Made by a program: the position numbers and the translations under genes | In this document: one piece after another, positions 13,001 through 28,000 of the stretch | Layout: every line of letters starts with the position of its first letter | Position numbering within the stretch: position 1 is the stretch's first letter | The notes under the pieces: generated by a model | Seen by the model: only the letters and a program-made list of their open reading frames with translations | Told to the model about the DNA's origin: nothing | Database searches by the model: none | Assembly (NCBI GenBank): GCA_965644295.1 | Contig: CBFFRP010000242.1 | Location: forward strand, 124,001-188,000 | Source: Paraphysomonas bandaiensis | Lineage: Eukaryota > Chrysophyceae | Direction of reading: 5' to 3' | DNA: 64,000 nucleotides

Positions 13001-16000
13001 TGCTTCACAAACATATCAATTCCAGTATCTCCAACAGTGACATCAATAGCTTCCTGGACGGAGAATAAACTCCCACTATCAATGCTTGTTACCGTATACT
13101 CTAAATCAGACCCATCAAGGATGATCACATCGCCCACCTCGATAATACCAAAGATACTCGATGAGGTCGAAACTTGCTCAGTTGACAAAATCGTAGCGGT
13201 AGGTGGAAGCTGGTGTTGGTATAATGCGGGCAGGTCATTCAACATGTCTTGCACATTGGACCCTTCCGCTCCCCACTCAATACAATCGGTTGTGCTATCG
13301 ATAAGAAGTGAACCAGAAGATGCGGTGATAGTAAAGAAACCACCGTCGATATAGCCAGATTCCACATTGGTACGAACACGTTGTACTTCAGTGTAGCCAC
13401 CTTCAACTCGAGTGACCACAGTTACAGTTCCTTCAATCGTATCAGATGGACAGGCGGAAGCAGTAAGTTCAACAACATTACCAACCACGGACTCCCCGTT
13501 AAAGTATATAGAGAAAACATAGCTCTCCCTTGATATACTCACAAGACGCGTAACCATTACGTCACCTTCCCCGACAGATTCCATACTGTCGAAGAAAGCT
13601 TCCATTTCATTCGCGGCGGTCATTTCGCCAGATAAGGGACGGGAGATACAATCAGTGCTTTCAACATAGCCACCGTGGGTAAAAGTCAACACAAAGTTTC
13701 CACACTCAGCAGTGGCATTAGCACAATCAACAGACACAACCTGAACCTCAACACCAGTCTTCAGTAATTCGTAATTATCCGCCCCTATGCGAAGTTGCTC
13801 TTGAGGAAGAAGAAGAGCAGCAGATTCAGATTCAACAGTCAACATTGGACTTCCAGACGTAACACCCACAAGACTATAGAACTCAGCTCCGTCAATAGAT
13901 TGCAAACTATTTTCCGCATCTACGTCACCTAGACCTAAGCCACCAACGCGGAATAAATCTCCAGGTGAGATGAATTGACGAATATCAGGAGGACACTGGT
14001 CAATATCTCCACACACTGCCTCTGTGGAATCATACTCGACGACCAGTACATTGGCATCCCTATCCGCACGGACAAATAATCCATCCACCTTTTCCATTAA
14101 CCTAAACTCACCAGTGGTTGCGACTTCACCAATGCTGGACAGCGATTCCAACAAATACTTCGCTTCCAATGGCTGCTGGTTATACCGAATAGGTTCTGTG
14201 GTGACACCATCAAAGGTCAGAGTAAACGTACCATCGATAGGAGTAGACCCCTCGGCGTAATTCACAGTTTCCACCGTACTATCAGTACCTTGAAGGTCGT
14301 CTGCATCAAAAGTAACAGTGATAGGATCAATATTACCAGATCCAGGAGGGAAAGAGAACCCGGCGTAAGTGCCAGGATTACTCAAAAAGAACACTTGCCA
14401 CTCATACCCACCACGAGTTCCGTCTTCAACCAACACATCACCCCAACCACCACTTTTTGCTGTGGGGTACTCAGATCGTGAAACATGAACAGCGCCAACA
14501 GTTGTCATTTCTTCAAATTTACGTTTCATCCTAGATGAGGACTCGTCATACGCAACAAGTCTACTTCCAGTAGGAGAATGTAAATCTATTGTGTATGTGC
14601 CACCAAGCCCTTCTGATCCCTTGACGAGTTCATAAACATGAGGGGCATACCGAACATTGTCCGTCGCATTCTCCTGGACAACAACGAGGGTAGGAATATC
14701 ACCAGCACCGGGAGGGGTATTTCCAGGATTGTTGACGAAACGGATTTCATACTCAACAACACCATACTTTCCAATAACTTGCCGTGTGACATTTACGACA
14801 TGATCACTTACACTCTCTAGATAACTCTTAAACGACGTGTTAGTGTAGTCATTAGATCCCTCAGGAGGGGCATTCCAGAGAAGATCTGAAGTGGAGTATG
14901 TCTCGCCGTCAACATAAAGCACAGAAAACCGGCCACGTTGAACCACACCATGCTGCACTCCTGCTTCTTCCGCAGTCATTCCATATCGTTCCCCTTCAGC
15001 AACAGTAACAATAGTTGACGTCCAATTAACGTTATCAGAGGCACCCAGTTTGCAGTTTGTAATATTTAACCCTCCTGGTGTCCCAGGATTGGGTATATCA
15101 CCTTCGTCGAAAAAGTACAACGTAATAACCTGACCATTTGCAGCAGAAACAGTATCTGAAGAAACTGTGACGTCAACACCACGAGATGGAGCATTGAGAG
15201 CAGAAATGTTGTTATGCAAGTATTCTTCAATCACTTCAGCTGGAGAATTCATCCAAATACAATCAGTAGAGTCTCCCATCAACGAAAGAATATACGATTC
15301 GGAATTCATGTCAGTGTCGTGCAGAACATCATGAATGAAAATTCGCTGTACTTCTTTAGATCCTGATGGCTCATCAGTGGCAGCATTATCACCGTCGAGA
15401 ATTGTAACTCTAGTACAGTCATAAGTGTTCACGTCATTCGACAGGCAATTTCCTCGCAAAGAAGACTCATCGTACTCTAATTTCGGTACATCGCCCGGAG
15501 AGTTACAGAGGTTGTAAATGCTATCCTTCTGTTCACATTGATCACCCCACTGACCACCAGGTGAGTCCTTGTCGCGCAAAAACGTAATACTCCACGTATA
15601 ACCTCCGTTCTTTACATTAACATCAGATCTGGACACCTCAACATCACCAATATTTGCCATATCCTCTAATATTTCCTCCATGGAGGTACCATCACCACCA
15701 GAATCAGTAGCAGTGGCAGGTGCATTATGTGCTATATTAGCAGATGTGATAGAATCCTGAATGTTAATTACAAGATGATCAGTTGTGTTGAGCATAAGGT
15801 TGAAAGTTCCGTGCAAAGGAGCAGTTCCAGGAACAACCTCCTCTACTGAGCAACCATCTGTAGGCATAGCACCATTGGTAGTGTATAATGATGACGCAGT
15901 ACAAGATATCATATCCTGGTTCCCGACATTCTTTCCCCATGCCTTCGAATACCCACTATCCCAAACTGCATCCCATGTCGTTCCAGATCCAACCCAGTTT

Positions 16001-19000
16001 CCAGGAACAAAGTCACTGTCATGAGTAATTGTAGGATCAGCCCATTGATTAGATGCAAAAGTGATCGACCACACATAGCCGAACACTTGGGTAGATGGAG
16101 TGGTCATTGGACCATCTCGAGTAACAATAACCTCAGACGGTGAGATAGAAGCAAGGCTATTTAATTTCTTCTGCACTTCAATTGCCTCAGCATCATATGG
16201 GATCGCACCAGTACTATAGCCACCGAATACAAGCTGGAAGGCTCCTTGAACTTGAGAACCTTTCCTGTATTCTTCCACGTTCACACCTGCATTTACGACA
16301 TAGGAGCCGACATTGCATTCAGAGCTGTCTACACACAACTCACCGACTCCTAGATCTGAGGCAGCAGTCGAGGTTTTCGTGATGGAAGTTGTGACCGCTT
16401 TAAACATATTTGTGTCGCCACCAACGGTTTCACCAGTGAATTCAACAGAGTACGTGTAGCCCATGACATTGTTTGGCTCCGCAGAGCGAGTAACATCAAA
16501 CAAATCCTCATTTCCAAACATGGTGTACAAAATGTTTTCAAACTCTGATGCATTCAATGCCTCGCCAGTAATTGGACTTACAACAGGAAACGCAGTAGAT
16601 CCCGATGATATGGTGGCGCCACTATGGTCAACCCAAGAAAGCCCAAAAGAACCTCCAACTTGATTGCCCTCAATAGCGGTTCCAGGATCATCAAGATTCA
16701 GAGGGTCATTCTGGGTACCAATAGAAACGACTGGAACATACGTGACATTACTAGAATTCAATGCGTTGACCACTCCCATTGGGGGAATGTCGCCATTTCT
16801 GGAAACAAAGGTTATAGTCCACACATAACCACCAGTCCACCTATTGTAACCTGAAGGAATATACACTGAACGGACAACCTCCACATCACCAAATGTATTG
16901 TTCGCACTTGAAAGGACATTGGCAAGACTATCAGCATCAATATTCCATGGAACCATATCAGCGGTGTCAACGACAGGTACACCGTTGTATGCATGTGGAA
17001 ACGTTAGATTCAATTGATAGGTGCCATCTAAAAACGAGCCCGGTTGAGCAGTACTCACTATACAGCTAACATCATTGTTAGAATTAGTCGAGTTCAAATT
17101 AGAGACGTCACAAGTCATTTCGTTCAAATCACCGTGCTGTTTGTGAAAAGTAATACTCCAAATATAACCGACTGTATCAGAACTGGAGTCGTAATAACGA
17201 CGGCTGACTTCAATAGAATCGGAATCATCATTGATTACATCGGACAGCCCTCTAAGCTTAGTGACAATTTCATTAGATGTAGCAGCTTCATCAATACTGA
17301 AAGTCGGGTTCACTCGGAGAGCGTTACACGCTTCACTGACACCATCGAATTCCTCAGGATCAGAATAGAAAAAACCAACCTCGGCATCAGTTGTTTCGAA
17401 ATCATCAGAGCTGTATCTCGGACTAATCGTTGCGTTGTTATCAGAAGATTCTAATGCAATAATCTGGTGGTATGAGTTCTGAATACGAATGAACTGAAAT
17501 AGCTCTAAATTACCGTCGACAGACACAACCCTTGTGCCCTCATCGGATACATTGACCGACACAGGAACAGTGCGAGACTCACACTCATACTCAAGGTAAA
17601 ACACACCATCAGGCTGGTTGCCTTCCACAAGAGTATGCGCAACATTGCCCTCGCTGCGAACATCTCCAATCGTAACATCAAAATTTGCATCCGAATACTG
17701 TGTCAAGTACGTCGGCGATCCACTAGTGTAAACAACACTAGAATCATACACTTCCAACGCTGGAACGTTTCCGCGTGTATAATCACTTACAAAAGTAACG
17801 TTGAAAGCATGCAAATAGATTCCATTTGTCCCAACATCGAGCACATACGCAACTTTTTGAACAACAACGCATTTGCCACTACCATCCGTCATAAAGCTCG
17901 CGCCAGTTCCAGACAAGGAACACAACTCACTTTCAATTGCAGACACACTATCTGTCAGCGATATGTCATTCGTCATACACGTAGTATCTGAACACGAGTA
18001 GCCCGTAACACCAGCATCATCCAAGGCGATCGTACACCAGTTCGTATCAGAGTTGTCAACATCCGTACCACATTTATAAGGTTCAAACTGGAGCTTAAAT
18101 GTACCACTTATGTTAGCCTCTACAGCCGGACAAGGGTCACCTAACGCACACCCTGAAGTATCTGCCCCTGATACTATAATTCCAAAGATTTGCACTTCGT
18201 TAACCCGAGGTGTTGAAACCTCAACAACCTGAATTTCAGGTACATCCTCGACATATGTTTGTACGAGCTGCACTTCAGCAACGTGAGTGCCAGTCAACTC
18301 AATAGTCTGCACTTCATTTACGTCAACTGCTGTGGTCGTAACCCTCTGTACCTCATTCGTAACATCATCACAATGAGTTGTAACAGTCTGGATTTCATCC
18401 TTCTGGTTGACACGGGTACGAATTATTTGGCGCTCATTTGTCACTTCGGCAGTCATGCGAATGGCCTGAACTTCCATATCAACATCTGATGCCGCAACAA
18501 CTGTCTGGACTTCAGACACAACTGGAAGGTCAACGACGTCATAAAAGGCAAAATCAGCTTCATTTGAATACATCAACCTATATTTCTCCAAGGTGGCGCC
18601 ACCGTCACGTACAGGATAGTCCCACGAGGCGAACAGAGAAGTGCTGCTGATAACATCTAAAGTGACATTCTCAGGGGCACCAGGAAGCTGATCAACTGTC
18701 GTAACTCCACACACCGCTTTGCAAACGCAGCAAGCTTCATCTGCAGTTTTCCCGACACTTCTTTCTCCAATCTTGTCAGCATTGTCTACAGCCCCACAGC
18801 CGCAATTTTCGCCACTACTACACTCACCTTTGCGTGCGTCTAACATAAAAGCATAATCAGCGCATGTGTTGCCATTGAAATCTTCCCAGCTGTCAACATC
18901 AATAAAAGCATACCCAGCGACACCTGCCCCCTTACTATTGAACGCAGTGACGCGGATGAAGTACTCTCGCCCCGGCAAAAGTACAGTTTCTTCTACTCCA

Positions 19001-22000
19001 GTAAGGATATCCCGTCCACCGATGAGATACTCTAAACTCTGAAGGTTATATAGAGTCACCGCGGTTGCAGGAGATGCGAAGTCGTCACGCAAATCCCATT
19101 CAACAACATAGTGTGAAACTGGTGTTCCTCCATTACCGCCATACTCGCATGCATCAGAATTCGGAGCATCCCACTGAACCAAAATACCAACATCTGATGT
19201 CGACATCGCACGGATATTCACAGGGGCTCCCGGGGCACGGATTTCACCAATCGCTGACCTGGGAGACGGAAAGCTGGCTTCAGACCATTTGTATCCGTTA
19301 AATGCATAAACTCTCGCATATCTCGGCACCTTGCTCGATGACGCTGCAATATCAATATCATGGCAAAACGAAGGCCCATCGGTAGGGGATACCATAATTT
19401 CAGCAGTATGTCCACTGACATCCATATTCCTAAAATCGGCAGTAAGATCCCATTGGACTTTGTACTTCGTAATGGTTGCACCACCATTCGAAATAGGAGC
19501 GTGCCACACGACTTTAAGACGTGATGCAGACAATGCAAACATGGTGGCATTGAACGGAGCAGAAGGGGAAGTTTTAGGAGCCACAAAAAGCGGACTACCA
19601 ACAGCAAACTTGGAATACCCTTCATCGTTATGAGCACGGACACGAACCTGATATTGTACTCCCATTTGTAGTCCAGAGATTACTGTTGAACGCACCTCAG
19701 AACCGGATACAAACTTAGAACCATAGTTATCAGGTACAACACCATCATGAGCTGTAGATACACCCGCCCTAGCAAATGGACCAGCAAGTGAGACATCATT
19801 TACGTACATATCAGGCAAGTCAAAGAGTTCAGACAAAAATGTAACTCTCCAGTCATATCCAAAGCCATTGCGGAAACGAACCACAGACACATCACCAATG
19901 GTAGAAAGTTGCTCTAGCGCAGCTTCCATTTCGAGAGCTGTCAGATCATGTCTCAACGGATGGGTTGAGTCCCCCATAAAGCCAACTCTAAATGTACCAG
20001 ATAGTGGTGCAACACCTTCACGAAGAGTATGTACTTTAACAATAGGATTAGTACCAGCCCAATTATCGGATGACGAAGGGATCAGCTGAGGCAAGTCACC
20101 AACTTGAGTCGTGAATGTCACATCCCAAGTGTAACCATAAGTCCATTTGTACACCTTGGCATTAACTATATCCTCTTCATCGAAAGACGCTGCATTGAGG
20201 TCACTGTCCCCCAAGTCTACATAGTTCGAATCAACTGTGACTAGGTAAAACGGAAGGTTTGAAATCCAAACTAGATCTCCTCTTTCCAACTGCGAAGTTG
20301 ACCCCGCTAATACAAACGCTCGTGTACTCCCAGAAGTAACGTTAAACCGAAGACCTTGAACAATCCTACGTGAATACTCACGAGTGACCTCAACTTCGCC
20401 AATTGTAGATAAGCGAGCAAGTGCTAGCGCAACAGAATCTTCCCCCACGGCATTCGCATCCCAAGCAATGTTGTCAGTCGTTTCACCATCAAATTCAAGG
20501 CGGAAAAATCCAGCTAAATTATTTTCGTCTGACTCGACAGTGATACGCTGAATCTCATCGAGAGAACCTGAGGAAGAAGTCGTAATCACTTGAACTTCAT
20601 ACTCAGGCACTGAAGTGTAAGACTCCACAAGGTACCCATCGGTTAAATATTTTTGAGACGTCGAGTCAGTCCAAGACACACTCAAAGCAGATGATGATGA
20701 AACAGAAATCAAAACCATAGAGGGTGCTGGAGGCTGTCCCAAAGCAACAGCAGTAGATACTGAAGATACGAGTGAATACCCTCTGTTGTTGTAAGCAGTA
20801 ACACGTGCAGAGTACTCTGCTCCTGCTTCCAAGGGCCCCAAAAAGATCTGAAGAGGGGATGTACCTTTAATTTCCTCAAATACTACAACTTCAGCACTGG
20901 ACGCCGGAGTCAGATCTTCATAAGACACTGTCATCGGAGGAAGGTTCCCAGCTCCCTGAACCCTCTCGTTCTTCTGGTGAGTAAACGTAACTTTCCATGC
21001 ATAGAGTTCGTAGTCACTGTCGAGAACCTCGCGATTAACGTTGACAGTGTAGATAGTGTGTAGAGACTCTAACTTTTGCTTGAAAGACACAGCGGACTCG
21101 TTATGAGAAATGAGATCTGTATCATAACCCTCCATATTCAGCTTAAACGACCCATATATTCTAGACAAAGCAGTGCACTTAACAGTCTGGACCTCATATG
21201 TATATGAGCCAGGAACAACATCACCAAAGCCCCTTGTTACTTCCTTGACTGTCATACGGGGATCGTCCCCGGCCAACATTGAAGAATCAACTTGAAGTAG
21301 TCCAACGTCACCATGCACACCTTGGAAAGTGACCATCCACTTGTAGCCCCTGTTAAAGACAGACCGCGTGACAGTCACAGGAGCAACAGCCACATGTCGA
21401 GTGCTGACGAGAACGTTTAGAGCGATTTCAAGATCATAGGCGGATATGTCATGAGCAAGGTCAGCTGTCATTTTACCACCAAATGCCAGAGTAAATGTTC
21501 CGCCACGGGTTTTAACAGCGTCACCTGCTCTGTAGGATATCACAATCTGTTGAACTTCAGGGACGATTGAGTATGACCTCGACATGTAATCATCACCTTC
21601 TGGGTCAAAGTTCCGAGAAGTATCCCACTCAACAACGTAGGTGGTGATTGGAAGACCACCATCGTGCTGAGGAACTTGGTAGCTCAGAGACAACGAGTTA
21701 CCACTTCGGTACTGTCCAAAAACTACACTCTGTGGGCGTCCAGGTAAACCACCAATGTGCTCAGTTTGTGCAGATACGAGAGAAGATGGCGATGATATAA
21801 ACTTTGAATTCATTGAGCGCACTTGTGCAGTATAGTTGCGGGAATCATCCAAAACAAGATATCTGGGTGAATATCCCGCAAATACCTCTGCCTGTCGAAC
21901 TGTATCGACGGCAATCTCAACAGCCGACAAATTCGATGACTGGATCGTAACCTGGGGAATACCATCATTTGTTCCATACTCACCCCAAAATGCAATTGAG

Positions 22001-25000
22001 TACACATAGCCATACGAATACGGGGCAGTTAAACCATCACCGACTCTTTTCACAGTTACCTTGTCCACATTCGGCAATGACTCCAAAGCGTTCTTCCACT
22101 CATCGCTTGTGGAGCCATAGGCAAGAATTGTTGAGTTACTATATTGGCCACCGTAACTCAGCTGGAATGTGGAACCCATGTTGTCCGCATTGACCGAAGC
22201 ACTAGAAGACGCACCACGGAATGCAACAGTTTGTATTTCCGACAGAGATCCCAGCACATATTCTCCAGGTGCAGAACCGTCTGTTCGATGTACACTGACC
22301 TGAACATTAGTTCCACGCCAGTCCGACTCAACAGCAACACGTGCTGAACGTATGTTCGCACTGGCAGCTTTGAAAACGATACATCTCTCATAGCCATAAG
22401 CATGCCTGAACCCTGTGGCAGCTGTGAACGGCACACGAACTCCTTTAGCATAATTCTTCCCATCAATAACAGTGAATTGCAACTGATCCTCCACAATCCA
22501 TAATGAATCACCATCCGACATCACTTCTGACCATGATTCAGATGTCAGCAACTCAACATATTCGTCAAATACATACACATCTTTGTCTTGCCCAGTAACA
22601 GCTTCTCCATGATAAGGCGGATCAATAGTTGCGCAAAACATATTCAAGCATACCCAGCTATCAGTTACGTTGTACAGGTCCCCATCAATGTAATAAAAGG
22701 TTGATGAGTTCATCTCCCTTGTCGTGACAATTGAGGTTGAACCGACCATGGCAGTGTCTAGCATGTTATCACCAAGAATAGTCACGCGCCCAGGTAATGC
22801 ACGCTTGGAGTAAGACATCACTCTAAAGTTCGCCACGTCACTGATTACGTCACTACCACTACCCATTACCTCACTCAAATGAATTTCAGTGTATGAAGAG
22901 TTTACTACTTCGAAGCCTGTGACATACCTACCAGCAGTAGTGCTTCGGTAGGTGTCGAAGACAACGTCATCGCCAACATGAATACGATCAGAAAGGTTTG
23001 CTGCTACACCGATCACAGATGAATTTTCAGTTATCAGTACATCATATCTAGCATAGGCAGGTTGCATATTGCGTCCATACCCAAGCATTGTCACCTTACC
23101 AACATTGGTTAAATTGTGGAGAGCATTCATGAGAGCGGCATCCGACGCATCCCATGACAAGGGGATAGTACTTTCATCACCTAGCAGTATCCTGAAATGA
23201 CCAGATATATCGTCTTTATCAGCAACAATCGATATATTGAGCATTTGGTAAACTCCAACAGCAACATCAGTGCCAGTAACATGCTGATCATCTATAACCA
23301 TCGCCTCTACATCACCAAAACTTCTCGGAAAAGTTACAACCCAGGCGTGGTTATTGACATCTTCCCCCAAGTAATGCTTCGTCACAGATACACCATTGAC
23401 ACCGCCCATTGCATTAAGTACACTAGAAACATCAGCGGCGTCAGCGTTAGCCGATATGGCATCTGATTTCATGCCGTTCAAATAGATATAAAAGTATCCG
23501 TCTGGTATTCCTGTAGAATCAAGCACAATAGTTTGAACTTCAGGAGATCCATGCAGACATGGAATTTCTTCATCTACAGCTATAACGCTAACATCTGTTG
23601 TCGAGAACTGTTTAGCGCTGCAAGATGCAGCATGGGATGTCCAGGAATTTCCATTGTGGACAGTACTCACTTGGAACAGTGGCCATTCCAAAGTTGGTGC
23701 CAAACCCTCAACAAAAATATGCAAATCCCTGATGCTCCTTGAGTAAACATCGCGAACACGCTCCTCAATGAAAACATCTCGCACAGAATCCAAACTTTCC
23801 AATATAAGCTCCAACTCATTTGCACTGACATTGAAATCGATGCAAGATGTCTGCTCTTCGCCAACATTTAGACGGAACGTACCAGTTCCAGGACCATCGT
23901 TTGATGTGTCGTGAGAGATACTCAAAACTTGGTGCTGCGTGAATGACCCAATACCAATACGCTCACAATCCGAGTAAACCCAAACTGCACCGTAATCTTC
24001 TGGAACCTTGGTATGAGTGCGATTAATATTCGAAAAGACAAACTCGTGCGTGAGAGATTCTGATGTTAGCATTGACGTATCCACTGTGATTTCTCCCGTG
24101 GCCAAACCGCCTATACCGTGTGTCAATAGAATGTCGTACAGAAACCCCTCACCAATACTTGCATTAAGCGGGGTAACTGTTACTTCAGAGTCACTAACAG
24201 ATGGAAGGAAGTTAAATGCCTTCTCCACATCCGCAGCAGTTGCGCCAAACGGTAGAAGGGCAGTATCACTACCTTGGAATGAAATCCTCCAGAAGCCACT
24301 AGAATCTCTCATGGCACCTGCATTATAGAGAACAAACGAGTGAACGGACCGCACATTGAAGTTCGAATCAGAGGTATACTCCAGTAAGTATTTCTCAATT
24401 GATGATCCACCATTATCACCAGAGATAGCAATATCAAATTCGAGCTGACTTGCCGACACTGGTGACATAGAGGAAATAGCTGACCTTCCAGGCTCGCCAA
24501 GAGCGAGCAAAGACAAAGGGTTAACCCCAACACCATTATTTTGAACTTCACTAGACGATACTCCAGAACCCGCCGAGTTCCCAGCAGTTATTTCGACAAT
24601 GTATTGCGCACCTGGAATTAGGCCCGTAAATTCCTCCACTGTATCGAGAAGAGAACCTTTGACTATTTCGTTCACTTTTACCACCAGGCCGTTGCCTCTG
24701 AGGGAACCACCAGTTGCCGGCACTTTGTACTCCTCCCACTGGGAGCCGTCAAGCCTTCTGAGGCCACCATACTGAGGAGTAATATCGTCCACGAAAGTAT
24801 CCACTGTGATAAGTGGAAGATCGCCCAAATTCGACAAGAAGGTTATTGTCCATTCATATCCTCTAAAGGTTTTGTCACTATGTTCAATGGTCTTGCGTTG
24901 AACATTCACATCACCAACAGTTGACAAGGATTCAAACTTCGTTTCAAAGTCTTTAGCCGTTTCATCTGCTCGGAATAGCACCTTCACTGAAGACAAGTTG

Positions 25001-28000
25001 AAGTCAAGAGCGAAATGTCCAAATAAGAGACCATCAGAAGCTTGAACTGACACAGTCTGAACTTCGAAAGTACGGGATGATATCGTCCTTTCTTCAAACG
25101 TGTTGTCGAAAGATGGAGCTTGCCCTGCACGCAGGAGAACCCTATTAACATCGCCATTGAGAATGCTGCCACCAACTCCGGCAGACACTGTGCACGTTGG
25201 CCAGGTGGCTGAATCTGGAACCGTGGCTAATGTAGTATCGCTTTGCGTCACTACCGTTCCATCATAGTTATCAACTAAAACCCAAGTACTCTCATTATAA
25301 TACACCGAAAATGGAGAGTCCGGCATGGAATAGAATCTACGACCATTTAAGAAGCGGTCAGACACATAAATGCCATCTACATCACTTAAGCACGAGATAT
25401 TAATAGCAGAAGACGAATAATCTGTCACATCAAAACAAGTAATATCTCCACAATATTCAGTTGATCCTGGAGTTGATGTGAAGGACACGGTCCAACTATA
25501 CCCGTTGTCCTCGTTGGGTCCATACCTTTCAACATCAACTGTTCCAATCGCCGGAATGAACTCCAAAAGAGAATCCATTGCTAAAGTAGTTGCATCGTGT
25601 GAAACAATAGCATTCTGCTGTCTATAAACAGCTACCCTGTCGAAATCAGATGGTACTGCAGAGTCAAGCATTATACCAGAGGCATTAACATTGGTAACAG
25701 TGAAATACGACTGAACTGAAGGCAAATAACCCGCCTCGCGGCCTTCGACGTACACGCGATCATTAGCACGCAGCTCAGATGTAACATCCAAATCCAAAGA
25801 TAAAAATGATTCACCACTAGCAAAGTTAGCAGCTCCCATCAATGTATCGGATACATAAAGCGTCTGATTCAAGGCCCCTTGAGTGTGGTATGGAATGAAC
25901 GAGGCAAAAATATCATTGACAGATGCAATCATGAGTTCCTCATCTCCAACACGCACAACGACACCAGGGGCCAGCAGCGCATTCAATGAGGCAGAAGCAA
26001 CAAGACTTCTTTCGCCAGGAATAATGGTTACAGTGATAGGCATATCGGCATCATCAGAAGCAATCTTATTCATGTTTCCTCGGAAACCGTAACGAACCTC
26101 AAAATGTCCAGATATAGCGGCATCATTGATAGCACTGGTCAGCACTTCAAACTTTTCAGGTACAAAACCAGCGTGACCAGGAACAGAAGTCGATACAAAA
26201 GCTGTCGTACCTCCGCGAGACAAAATCGCAGTTTCATTATCACCATAACATGAAATCCAATTAACTGCAAGCTGAGGAACATCACCATTTGAAAGGTATT
26301 CGCCATCGAATTCGATAACAGCCACACGAGTCACTTCAGTAGACGAAACTGAAACAGCTACAGAGTCAATCATATCGAGCTCCTCAATTATAATCTCTAA
26401 TTCAGCAGCAGAAACAGATGCTCCAAAGCAGCGGGTAGTTTCGTCACCGACAGAAAGTGCTAGAGAGGCAGAAAATGCACCACTGTTATCACCGATGACC
26501 AGCTTTTGTACCTCATGCACCGGCGTTGCTATATTAACAGTAAATGACTCAACACTAGCACCGTTAGATCCCTCAGCTCTAAGAGCGGGAAGGGTCCAGT
26601 CAACTGAAATCGAAGTGCTTGTCTGATGGGTAAGATGCCCAACACCAATGTATTCAGGAGACTGGATAGCAGAGTGACTTACAGGTGAACTTGGATAGCC
26701 TTCGTATACATATGGGGAACACATCACATCACCCCAAACTTCCTCAAAGCAAGCTTTAACTCGGATGAAATACTGCACACCAGCGACAAGATCATCAAGG
26801 ATGACATGGTTATCAGTCATATTCACAGTTCTAGAATGCAGAGGTTTAGTATTTGATGCAGAACAAATCGTCGCATCACACCACGAAATAAACGAAGGGT
26901 TCGTATCGTACTCTACAATATAAGATCCGTTCACGACATCTTCCTGAGGGAATATTGGTTCGTCCCATGAGAGTTTCAAACTCACCGTCGCGTATTCCAA
27001 TGACGGTGACTGAACAGTTGACACAGAAAGATTAGTTGGAACTGAAGGAATATGCGTGTAGCCAACAATTGGGAAAGTTGCAGGGTACGCATAATCAGAT
27101 AAGCCAATCGAGTTGATAGCCTGTACACGGAAATAAACAGGAGTATTGACAAAGGTGGCATCAGTGATGACTGTAGAATAAACCGGGACACCAGTAACAA
27201 ACGGGGGAATACCGGCAACACTTTCGTAGGCTTTCCCTGGGTTCATTTGCACAATGGGTACATCGCCACTTCGCATGATAAACGACACGAGAAAGGCAGT
27301 GGACGTACCAACGCAATCATGTTCGCCAGCATTACCAGTTCCAATAATTTCGACTGACACTTCACCCACACCAGTCATAGCCTCAAACGCATCCGTAACA
27401 GAAGCAACTGAGGCACCCGAGGAAACATTTCCGCTGAATCCGAAAATGGAAATTGTTGTGTCAACAGAATCACAAAAATACAAGGTCTGCTGCTCCTCAA
27501 CAGAGCCAACGAAAACAACTGCAGTGTCATCACTGAAACAAGAAGTTCTATTTGCTGAGTCACATGCCAACAAGTAATCTCCAGTCGCACTGAAGTGGTG
27601 TCGCACCATATGCTCATACGTACTACGACGAATATCATATTGTGACCCGGCCTCGAGAACCTCATGAAATGTAACCATCCATACGTACCCACGGTCCATA
27701 CCACATGTATTCTGCCCAACTTCTTTTGAGCAAAATAATTCACGACTAACCGAGACGTCACCAATGGAAGAAAGACCTTCGAGGGCAGTCTCCATGTCAG
27801 TCGCACTGATATTGTACTCAAGCTCGTCAGTGTGCTGACCACGGAAATGTAACACAAAGGTACCCATTGGGTTGAATCCATGTCGAGTAGTCATGGTAAC
27901 ACTCTGAATCTCGTGTCTCAAAGAGATATCAGAACTCAATATGTTTGAATCGTACAACGGTTCGCCATTCGATCCCGAATCAAAAGATGGAGAGGTATCC

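Noticed and set aside
18185-18516. Nine-fold EVQ array as a CRISPR-like or minisatellite DNA repeat
   Set aside because: The period is conserved in protein but the DNA copies are strongly diverged, and the array is in frame within a coding exon of a eukaryotic gene.
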